DNA of 48,324 bases. Origin: a virus. The notes beneath the pieces are model-generated. The model was not told the DNA's origin and did not search any database. It saw nothing but the letters and a program-made list of their open reading frames with translations. A program made the position numbers and the translations under genes. Location of the stretch: positions 1-48,324 of the IMG/VR virus record IMGVR_UViG_3300034102_000629; one strand, written 5' to 3'. This document shows positions 1 through 8,200 of this stretch, piece by piece. Within the stretch, counting starts at the first letter, position 1. Each line of letters starts with the position of its first letter.

Positions 1-35
1 CTGAATTCTTAAAGAAATCTAAAGTAAAGAAATGA
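1..35 (+). CDS. 3' end of an upstream gene (partial)
   Basis: The third frame from the window edge stays open and ends at a TGA at 33-35, giving a lysine-rich C-terminus (EFLKKSKVKK). The TGA overlaps the ATG at 32-34 of the next gene (ATGA), the stop-start coupling seen elsewhere in this genome, which supports a real upstream gene. Too short to assign a function. Confidence 0.45.
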   Translation, partial: EFLKKSKVKK

Positions 36-604
36 AACAAATGATAAAACGTAAGGATGGATCTTACTCACAAAGAGGTTTGTGGGATAACATCCGTGCT
101 AAGAGAGGTTCTGGAAAGAAGCCTACTCCAGAGATGCTTAAACAAGAACGTAAGATTAAAGCTAAGATGGCTGATGGTGGTAAGATGCCTACCTCAGTAG
201 CTAAGGCAAGATTTGTAGCAGCTAATAGCGGAAACGTAAAAGAAGCTAGACAAGATGCTTCTAAGTACGGTTACAAGTTTATGTCAGGTGGCAGACTTAA
301 ATCTGCTTACATGGCTAAAGGAGGAAACATTGCTAAGACTACTAAAGGTCCAGGAGCAAACTATCGTCCTACTAAACAAGGAGCAGGTATGACTAAGAAA
401 GGTGTAATGGCTTATCGTAGAGCAAATCCTGGATCTAAACTAAGTACTGCGGTTACAGGTAAGGTAAAGCCTGGTAGCAAAGCAGCTAATCGTAGAAAGT
501 CTTATTGTGCTAGATCATTAGGTCAGTTACGTAGATCCTCACAAGCTACACAGAATGATCCTAACAGTAGAATCAGACAAGCACGTAGACGTTGGAAGTG
601 CTAA
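32..604 (+). CDS. Small basic phage protein (190 aa), probable virion component
   Basis: Very basic 190-aa protein. The N-terminal third has the motif GLWDNIRAKRGSGKK, which I recall from proteins of Bacteroidetes and crAss-like phages. The C-terminal half has YRRANPGSKLSTAVT followed by KPGSKAANRRKSYCARSLG, and it ends RIRQARRRWKC. This Lys/Arg/Cys-rich module is common in small phage proteins and has no established function. The charge suggests nucleic-acid binding or internal head packing, by inference only. Two cysteines are visible, one in the SYCAR motif and one as the last residue. The start is coupled to the upstream stop. It is followed 35 bases later by another tiny basic gene and then a terminator, so it probably ends a late operon. 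Confidence 0.75.
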   Translation: MKQMIKRKDGSYSQRGLWDNIRAKRGSGKKPTPEMLKQERKIKAKMADGGKMPTSVAKARFVAANSGNVKEARQDASKYGYKFMSGGRLKSAYMAKGGNIAKTTKGPGANYRPTKQGAGMTKKGVMAYRRANPGSKLSTAVTGKVKPGSKAANRRKSYCARSLGQLRRSSQATQNDPNSRIRQARRRWKC

Positions 605-639
605 AAACTAAATAAACTAAATAAACTAAAACTAAATAT
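603..639 (+). repeat. AACTAAA-type repeated leader
   Basis: The gap between two basic genes is an imperfect direct repeat of AACTAAA/AAATAAACTAAA ending just before the ATG at 640. A near-identical tract lies at about 26687-26722, sharing the 17-base string CTAAATAAACTAAAACT, and shorter versions precede some minus-strand genes. It may act as an A-rich translation-enhancing leader, as Bacteroidetes genes lack Shine-Dalgarno sequences, or as a recombination site. Confidence 0.5.
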
Positions 640-795
640 ATGGCCGCTAAAGCATCTAAATCAAAATCAACTTCTACTGCTTCTAAGTTTAAAGTTAAAC
701 CAAAGATCCGCAGAAAAGGAGTAGTAGCAAAAACTAAAGCTTCAAAGTTAAAGTCTAGTAAGAACTACTTAAAGAAATCAAGAGGTCAGGGGTAA
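640..795 (+). CDS. Tiny highly basic protein (51 aa)
   Basis: A 51-codon gene running from ATG at 640 to TAA at 793-795. The product begins MAAKASKSKSTSTASK and is mostly Lys, Ser, Ala and Thr with few acidic residues, resembling histone-tail or protamine-like DNA-binding peptides. It sits directly downstream of another basic protein and its stop codon lies inside the stem of a strong terminator, so it is the last gene of the operon. The repeated A-rich leader before the ATG supports translation. No family is recognised; DNA condensation or head cargo is an inference from composition and position. Confidence 0.65.
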   Translation: MAAKASKSKSTSTASKFKVKPKIRRKGVVAKTKASKLKSSKNYLKKSRGQG

Positions 796-818
796 GCAAT
801 TACCCCTTGCTTTTTTTT
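789..818 (+). terminator. Rho-independent terminator
   Basis: Perfect 7-bp stem GGGGTAA / TTACCCC with loop GCAA (789-806), followed after TTGC by eight T (811-818). The stop codon of the 51-aa gene forms part of the stem. It ends the operon of basic proteins. Confidence 0.85.
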
Positions 819-828
819 ATTAATCTTG

Positions 829-836
829 TATATTTG
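829..836 (+). promoter_or_regulatory. Putative promoter -7 box TATATTTG
   Basis: TATATTTG matches the Bacteroidetes housekeeping -7 consensus TAnnTTTG. It lies just after a strong terminator and 63 bases before the ATG of the 885-aa virion gene. No clear -33 TTTG is visible upstream, where the terminator T-tract lies. The same octamer recurs before four other genes in this window. Confidence 0.55.
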
Positions 837-860
837 TATAACTAGCTTATTTCCAAGCAC

Positions 861-883
861 TTATTAACATCTTAAGTTAATAA
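861..883. repeat. 8-bp inverted repeat in the 5' leader
   Basis: TTATTAAC (861-868) and GTTAATAA (876-883) are perfect inverted arms around a 7-base spacer. It lies between the putative promoter and the start of the 885-aa gene, so it could be an operator for a dimeric regulator or an mRNA hairpin. In an AT-rich genome chance remains possible. Confidence 0.4.
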
Positions 884-899
884 CATTAATCATTAAAAC

Positions 900-3557
900 A
901 TGTTAAGAAGCAATCTTTTTAAGAGATTCAGTAAGAAGAAATTCGAAGATGCAGGTACTGTAACAAAACCTGAAGAAACAGGTTTGTCTATACCTACCGT
1001 AGAAGATATTAAAAAGAACTTTGGTATTAATAATCCCTTTGTTCTAGATGGTTATACTACTCCCGAACAACCTAAGGGTACTGTTAGTACTACTGAGAGT
1101 TCTTTTGCCCCAGGTACATTTAGTGACCTAGTTAAGAGTCCTATGTTTACTACAGGATTCTCTCCTTTGAATCCTTACGATATTAATCCTAAGACTCCAG
1201 AACCAGAGCAAGGTCCAATGACTAAGGAACAGAGTGATTACTTTGTTCTAGATCAAAGTATGCCAGAAACTAAAACTCCTGAAACCAAAGAAGATAACAG
1301 ACCTGCTATGGTCTCTTTAGGCTTACTAGGATTTAATGCTTTACTTGGTAAGAACGAAGATTTAAAGAATCAACAACAATTTATCGAATCAATTCAACAA
1401 AGAAACTCTAAACCTATTAATGACTATAACTTTAAGTACGGTCCTAATAGCAGTGGAGGTACAGAGTATCAACCTACAATCAAAGCCGAAATGGGTGCAA
1501 AAATAAACAAACGTTATGCTAGTGAAGGCATGAACGATGTAGAGATTGAAGGAGGAGAGTTTATCCAACTTCCAAACTTAGAGACAGAAATGGCTGAAGG
1601 GCCTTCTCACGAGAATGGAGGTATTCCTACTAATCTACCTAATCAGACTCGTGTCTACTCTAACAACTTAAAGCCAGAAGGTTCTAAGAAAACTTTTGCT
1701 CAGATTGCTAAGAACTATGATACTACTTCATATAAGAAAATCTTAGACAATAACTTCGCTAAGCAAGTAGATAAAGATACTGCACAGATAATGATGCAAA
1801 GAAACCAAAAGATCTTAGATCAATTGTTTTCAGATCAACAAGCAATGAATGGCAACTCTAACGGAGAATTAGAGGCTAAGAATGGAGCAGGTATTAATAA
1901 CCCAGGATTCAAATCATTACCTGATTATGTACAAGCTAAGATTATGTCTAACATGGCTGATGGAGGAGTAGATAATCCACTAGACGAATTGCCTAGAGTA
2001 AAAGCAATTGATCCATTAAACTTAGCAGCTATGAGTACTCTTAATGCAATTGATCCTGCACAAGAGTCATTTATGCCTACTGCTATGCCTGGTGGTCAAG
2101 TACCTCCTACTAATAAGATGGAATATTTTGAGAGAGCATACTCTGATATCCTTTCTCAGAAGTTAAAACCTAGAGCAATGATGATTGATCCTAGTGGTGA
2201 TCTTCCTTCTGTGCAAGCTATTGATCCTTTGAATCTAGCTGCTATGACTACTTTAAACCAGTTAGAGTCTCAGTCTAACGTAGATGCACAAGGAAACCCT
2301 GTTTCTAGTGCTTCTCCTGCAATGACTGCAGCAGCTAAGACTTCTAACATTGCAGCTCGTAGTAAAAATGCAATGTTTGATCCTACCAAACCTGCAATGC
2401 CTGCACACACTGGTCCTGAAAAACAATTCTTAACAGGTATAGATCCTAGTATAGATCCAAGTTTACAGATGGTTCCAGGAGTTCAACCTAGCTTAGGTAC
2501 AGGTGTATACGGAGAGGCTTCTAACATTGAGACCTTTACTAAGAATTATGGTTGGTATTTGGATGACTTAAAAGCAAGTGGAGATACATTCGATCCTAAA
2601 AATGAAGGTAGTGTTCGTAGAGCACAGGTTGCCTTTACAGAAGAAGCTTACAATAGATTTAGAAGAGAAGGACTGTCAGAACAAGAAGCAAGAACTAGAG
2701 CAGATGAAGTAGGATTTACTGCAGTAAAAGGTTTACAGAATTCTGTAGATGACATGTTAGGATTGTATACAGCAACACGTGTACTTCCTGAAAGCAAAAA
2801 GACTCCTACTCCTGCTACTGAAAATAAACCTTTTATGGATTTGCTTGACGGAGAAACTCCTAAGCCAGAAACAGCTAAGTCTACTACTACTAGAACAGGA
2901 GAAACTCCAAAAGGAACTCCAGGAAGAACCTTTACTCCTGCGGGATCTCCTGCTAAAGGTAAATATATTCCAGGACAGTTTCCTTTGTATCAGGCTATTC
3001 CTGAAGCTATGGGATTAGCTCAAGCACAACAGATCTATCCTTATGCTATTCCTGAGATTGACTCACCTTACGTACGTCCTCAGACATTAAACATTCAAAG
3101 TCAATTACAAGATATTGATAGCATGGCTACTGCAACTCAAAGAGCAGGAGGAGATCCTTTGACTACTTACATTGCAGGATTAGACGCTAAACAAAAAGCT
3201 TTCCAAGCTAAGCAAAACTTTGATGCTCAGGGACGTTCTCAAGCTGATATGGCTAATGCTCAAACTAGAATGCAAGCTGATCAAATCAACGCTCAGTACT
3301 TTGATCGTGTATATAATAATTTAGTAGGTCAAGCAAGAGATGCACAGTCTGCAGAAAAACAAGCAGCTATTGCAAGCGTTACAAATAAAAAGGCTAAATT
3401 TACACAGGACGAAACTAAGAAGTCTGCTTACATTAATGCTTTAATGGAAAACTACGATATAGACTCTAAAGGTAACTTTACTCTAAAGCCAGGTAAGAAT
3501 CCTGTTATAAATTCTAATCCAGCAAAAACTGCCAAGAAAGGCATGTATAAAAAATAA
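900..3557 (+). CDS. Large virion protein with GGE / SHENGG motifs (885 aa)
   Basis: First gene after the promoter at 829. Around residues 199-260 it has EIEGGEFIQL followed by EGPSHENGGI, a motif pair I recall from structural proteins of crAss-like and other Bacteroidetes phages. A 19-residue segment is duplicated at residues 364-382 and 435-453 (AIDPLNLAAM). The middle and C-terminal thirds are Pro/Thr/Ala-rich and low in complexity, then Gln/Ala-rich and probably helical, ending in a basic tail. I see no cysteine in the whole protein. Position before the RNA polymerase cluster fits a tail-hub, cargo or ejection protein. No enzymatic motif is evident; virion role is inferred from motif and context. 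Confidence 0.7.
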   Translation: MLRSNLFKRFSKKKFEDAGTVTKPEETGLSIPTVEDIKKNFGINNPFVLDGYTTPEQPKGTVSTTESSFAPGTFSDLVKSPMFTTGFSPLNPYDINPKTPEPEQGPMTKEQSDYFVLDQSMPETKTPETKEDNRPAMVSLGLLGFNALLGKNEDLKNQQQFIESIQQRNSKPINDYNFKYGPNSSGGTEYQPTIKAEMGAKINKRYASEGMNDVEIEGGEFIQLPNLETEMAEGPSHENGGIPTNLPNQTRVYSNNLKPEGSKKTFAQIAKNYDTTSYKKILDNNFAKQVDKDTAQIMMQRNQKILDQLFSDQQAMNGNSNGELEAKNGAGINNPGFKSLPDYVQAKIMSNMADGGVDNPLDELPRVKAIDPLNLAAMSTLNAIDPAQESFMPTAMPGGQVPPTNKMEYFERAYSDILSQKLKPRAMMIDPSGDLPSVQAIDPLNLAAMTTLNQLESQSNVDAQGNPVSSASPAMTAAAKTSNIAARSKNAMFDPTKPAMPAHTGPEKQFLTGIDPSIDPSLQMVPGVQPSLGTGVYGEASNIETFTKNYGWYLDDLKASGDTFDPKNEGSVRRAQVAFTEEAYNRFRREGLSEQEARTRADEVGFTAVKGLQNSVDDMLGLYTATRVLPESKKTPTPATENKPFMDLLDGETPKPETAKSTTTRTGETPKGTPGRTFTPAGSPAKGKYIPGQFPLYQAIPEAMGLAQAQQIYPYAIPEIDSPYVRPQTLNIQSQLQDIDSMATATQRAGGDPLTTYIAGLDAKQKAFQAKQNFDAQGRSQADMANAQTRMQADQINAQYFDRVYNNLVGQARDAQSAEKQAAIASVTNKKAKFTQDETKKSAYINALMENYDIDSKGNFTLKPGKNPVINSNPAKTAKKGMYKK
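1989..2258 (+). repeat. Internal duplication in the 885-aa gene
   Basis: Segments at 1989-2045 and 2202-2258 encode near-identical 19-residue stretches (LPRVKAIDPLNLAAMSTLN against LPSVQAIDPLNLAAMTTLN), offset by 213 bases in frame. Many third positions differ while the protein is kept, so the duplication is old and selected at protein level. Confidence 0.7.
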
Positions 3558-3568
3558 AATTTAAACCT

Positions 3569-5257
3569 ATGCCAATTTCAGCACAACATACCAGATTTGT
3601 CTATCCCGATTATGTGTCTGCTTTACCAGCAGACGACTTAATCAATCTTGCTGTTAAGAAGCAAGAGATGTACACTGAGGGACTAGCTAAAGTACAACAG
3701 AACGTAGATGCTTATGGCCAGTTAAGAAACAACATTAAAACAGACGTAGAGCGTGAGTACTTTGATAAAACAATGGATAACCTAGTTAACACCATTAACC
3801 AAAGTGCAGGCTTAGACTTTTCTATGAAAGGTAACGTACAAGCTGTTTTAAACATTGGAAAACCCTTAGAAAGAGACGAGTACATTACTACTGCTATTTC
3901 TAACGGTAAAGAGATTACTCGTAGACAAGAAACTTTATCTAAACTTAAGTCTAATGAAAGAAGTGCTGCTAATGATGCAGATTACTTTGAAGATGTTGAA
4001 GACTACATGAAGAGTGGTAAACTAGGTTACAAGTTAGGCACTAAAGAATACACTCCATACATTGACATTTCTAAGGAGATCAATGAACGTATGAAGGGAG
4101 CTAAAGAAAACGGTACTGTAGATATTATGATGGATGGTAAATACATTCGTACTGAATCTACAAAAGGTTTAACTAATGATCAAGTTGCTGCAAAAATTAG
4201 AGCAGGACTAGGAAGTAAAGAATATAATCAACTTCGTATAGATGCAATGTATGACCTTAAGCAAAGAGGAGTAGAACAGGGACATGCTGAGGTTGTTAAC
4301 TACTATAGTAATCTTAAACAAACAAGCGAAGCCATTCTATTACAAAGCCAAAACAATCTTAAAGCAGCACAAGATGCTTACGCTAAAGCTCCTACAGAAA
4401 GTGCAAGACTAGATCTTGAGGCTGTTAGAGGTCCTTTAGAAGAAGCGAGAACTCAAGTAGAAGTTGCTAATAAAAACTTAACTCAAGTATCTGATATAAA
4501 CAATTTCAATCCTAATCAATACGTTAATTTGTTTACAGATAAGTTTATCTCTAATCAGTCTAATGCATATGTTTACAAACAGGTAGAAGCAAAAATTGAA
4601 GCTGATCCTTACGGTACAATTGAAGCAAATTCGAAAAAAGCAATGAACTTAGCTGCATTTAATAGTCAGTTACGTAGAGAAGAAGATAAAGAAAAAGAAA
4701 ATAGAGCTGCTGCTAAACTTCCTGCTGATGCACGAGTTATCTCTGGTCTAGATGTCTATGACTTAGGAAGAGATCCAATTAAGTTGATGGATAATATAGT
4801 ACAGAACTCTACTAAAGTAGATCCTCAAATAGGAACTGATATAACAGAAGCTAAGGCTTTATTAGAAGCAGCAGCTATTTCTACTAATCAAGGAAGAGCA
4901 GACATTCAAAAAGCTATTACTTCTTTAAGAAATTCTTACAATTCTCTTTTAACAGATCACGATGTACAAGACAAAGCTTTAGATGGTCTGATAAGAAAGA
5001 CTCAAGCAATACTTTCAGGATACAATAATTATGAAAGTAAACTTTCAGCTAAAGATAGTAAGTTTAAGAAAGGTGAATTCCCTGAAGTAAATTATGGTCC
5101 TGGATCAATGCCTGCTGACGAATACTTTAAACTTCCCTTTATGGAGTTGTTACAATCTGATCAGACACAGATTTACTCTAGATCTCAAAGATCCGAAGGT
5201 AGCATGGATTGGATGAACAACGTTCCTGTTACTCCTCCTTCTCGACCAACAACATAA
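3569..5257 (+). CDS. Probable internal virion/ejection protein (562 aa), helical
   Basis: Not assigned to a named family. The protein begins MPISAQHTRFVYPDY and is rich in Ala, Lys, Gln, Asp and Glu with long helical stretches, especially residues 240-320, that suggest coiled coil. I see no cysteine and no obvious signal peptide, membrane segment or catalytic motif. It starts 11 bases after the 885-aa gene and ends 11 bases before the next giant gene, so the three are co-transcribed. Its place just upstream of the packaged RNA polymerase cluster matches where crAss-like phages encode head cargo proteins, so a cargo or ejection role is likely but inferred. Confidence 0.65.
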   Translation: MPISAQHTRFVYPDYVSALPADDLINLAVKKQEMYTEGLAKVQQNVDAYGQLRNNIKTDVEREYFDKTMDNLVNTINQSAGLDFSMKGNVQAVLNIGKPLERDEYITTAISNGKEITRRQETLSKLKSNERSAANDADYFEDVEDYMKSGKLGYKLGTKEYTPYIDISKEINERMKGAKENGTVDIMMDGKYIRTESTKGLTNDQVAAKIRAGLGSKEYNQLRIDAMYDLKQRGVEQGHAEVVNYYSNLKQTSEAILLQSQNNLKAAQDAYAKAPTESARLDLEAVRGPLEEARTQVEVANKNLTQVSDINNFNPNQYVNLFTDKFISNQSNAYVYKQVEAKIEADPYGTIEANSKKAMNLAAFNSQLRREEDKEKENRAAAKLPADARVISGLDVYDLGRDPIKLMDNIVQNSTKVDPQIGTDITEAKALLEAAAISTNQGRADIQKAITSLRNSYNSLLTDHDVQDKALDGLIRKTQAILSGYNNYESKLSAKDSKFKKGEFPEVNYGPGSMPADEYFKLPFMELLQSDQTQIYSRSQRSEGSMDWMNNVPVTPPSRPTT

Positions 5258-5268
5258 TTAGACTGCTA

Positions 5269-8200
5269 ATGCCTAAAGAACCTGTATATAATGTATCACC
5301 TAAAAGTGGGATATTAACTAGTCGAACAGTAAACTTAGCAGATCCTAATGTATCTAACGCATTAGTTTATGCAGACATAAGTGCTAGAAATACTCAAGCA
5401 CAAGTAGCTCAGATTAATCAAAAGAAAGAAGCAGAAAGACTTAAAGCAGCAAATGATGCTAAGATTGACGGAGCATTAGAGGCAGCAGCTAAGATTAACT
5501 TAGAAAGCGCAGGAGCACTTAGACCAGGAATGTTCTTCCCTCCTCCGTCTGCTAAGGGAACAATGGGTCCTCAGTTGACTGCAGAGTACCAATTAGTTAA
5601 TCAAGAAAAGAATAGATCTAAGCAAATCATTACTGAGAGTTTTGCAGAGAAGGATCCTATCTCTGAAGAGTTAAATAGAAAGATTGGACAAGTAGAAGAT
5701 CAACTAGATTCTGTTATTTCTAGTAAACAAAGTGGTTCTCCAATTACTACTGGAGAAGGTGGAGGAGGTGCAGGTTTATTTCTACAAGACTTTATTAAAG
5801 AAAAAGCATTAGGAAAAGACGTCAGTATAGAGAAGGAGAAGGAGTTAAGAACTACACTTGCAAATCTTAGTCAAGCTCAAGTGAGTATTAACAGGTTTAA
5901 GACAGATATTCAATTAGCTAAAGCTACTGAAGACTATTTGCTTAATCTTAAAGGAAAAGGACAAAAGATAGATCAAAATACTATCAAAGGACTAGTAGAC
6001 ATATCTAAAGACATAGTAGCAAAACAGAGAGCAGCTACTAGAGGAGATGAATTATATAATCCTGATACCTATGAAACATATATGACTCAGATTAAAGGAA
6101 ACAATGATTTCTTTGATTGGAGACATACTGACATTAGTATAGGAAGCACACTTGAGGCTGTAAATAACAAAATTAAAGAAGATCCAAGTAAAGCAAAAGA
6201 ATTAATACCTGTCTTAAATGAACTTCAAAATGTTTATAAACAGCATGAGAAAACTAATAAGGATGCTTACGATAATTATTATGGAGCACAAAAAAGATAT
6301 CTAAAAGAAGGAATGTCTGGTAGTACCTATTTAAAGAGCCAAGTTGTAGGTTCTATAGGTGAAGGTTTTTATAATTTTGCTTCTCCCTTTGTTACTACTA
6401 GTTTAGATCTATTAGGGCTTCGTAAAACTGCTTTTGAAGCAAGACAAGCTAAAGATAAAACTTATTCAGGAGCTGTACTATATGCCGATCTTAACAAAGA
6501 CCAACAACTAGATGAAAGAGATTGGGACATACATAAAAACTATCAACGAGTAGGACAAGACGTTACCTATATAAAACAAGACGGAAGTAGAGGATATCTT
6601 GCAGAGTCTGTTTTAGGTGCTTCGGTTAGAACCCTAGCAGAAATGGTTCCAACACTTATTGCTACTAGAGGATTAATGGGAGTTGGAATGGGAGCACGTG
6701 CTGCTACATTTCTTCCTGTTGCTGTTTCTTCTGGAGTAAGATCTTTTGAAGAGAATAAGAAGTGGTACAAGGATAAAACAAATGCTGCAGTAGTAGGAAC
6801 TATTCAGGGTATTATTGAAGGTGCTACTGAGTCTATTGTTCCTGATATTAATTACTTTTTAGGTAACAAGAAACTTGCAACTAAAGCATTAGGAGCAGGT
6901 GAAAAGAAATACTTTATTGCTCAAACTTTAGTTCCTGAGTTTACTACTCTTTCTACAGCTGCTAAAAACTTTTTAACAAGTTCTGCTTACGCAGGAAAAG
7001 CTATTGCTTCTCAATCCTTACAAGAAGGATTTGAGGAAGAGATTTCTATGTTTGCTAACTACTTCTTAGATAAAGTTTATAAAACTAAAGATGATCAATT
7101 TGGAGAGAAGCCTCAAGAATTAGATACTTCTAGTATCTTAGGTTTTGGAAATTCTATGATTACAACATTTATTAACTCAGCTGCTTCTGGTCTACTTATG
7201 TCTGGTGCATCTATTGCAGCTTCTCGTAATCAAGATAGGAACTATATGCGATTTAACATTGCAAATAATCCTGAGTTATTTAAGCAAGAACTTACTAAAC
7301 AATTACAAAACAATCAGATTACCCAAGATCAATACAATAGAGGTATATTAGAAACAAATCGCTTAACTCAGTTAAAAGAAAGAGCTAATAGCACCATGAT
7401 GAATCTAGTAGATGGAGCTACACTACTAGAGGATAAAGATCAACAGTATGACTACTTCTCTAGACTTTTAAGAAGAGATGACCTATTACAGAAAGTAGAC
7501 TATACTGCTATGTCTGATGAAGACAAAGTAGAATACGCTAAACAAGTAGAAACAGTAGAGAAAGAAATAGACTCTTACGAAAACTTAGCTAAGCAATATG
7601 CTGAGATGCCTCAAGAAAAGAAAGAGGAAGTTTTAGCTAAGATGGTACAGAGACAGTTGGACACTGTACAGTCTACTAACAGTCCTGCAGTTCTTGCTAA
7701 AAACTTAGAAGCTATTGATGATGCTATTCAGATAGGAGAGAAGACTGGTAAAGGTACTCCTATTATGACTTCGGGTAGACAGCAAGTAAGAGAAGCTGTA
7801 ATTGCTCGTATGGAGCAATTAAACGATGTTCAAGACAACGGCAATACTGCATTCGAGAATCAACTTCTAGACACTCCTGTAGAGTCTATGGGTGAGTCTA
7901 TGCAGGTGAGTAATGTTGTTCGCTTAGAGAAACTTCTTCTTGAGAATAATGAAATGATTAGTCCTCAAGTAAGACAAGAATTACTTGGTCGTATTGCAAC
8001 AGCATCTGTTACCGCACAAGAACAACTTAAATCTCTTTCTAAAAAAGAACAGAAGAAAGTTATTGCAAGAGAGTTAGCTAGAGTAGAACTTCTACATCCT
8101 GGAACAGCGTTTAGCGATGAGAGACTTCAAAAACTTTTTGCTATAGAGTTTACTCCAGAAGAAAAGTCTGAGCTTATCAGAGAGACTGCGGTAACTATAG

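Noticed and set aside
5209-5268. Longer start for the 1559-aa gene at 5209
   Set aside because: The extra 20 residues lie within the preceding gene, and an ATG 11 bases after its stop (5269) gives the usual spacing.
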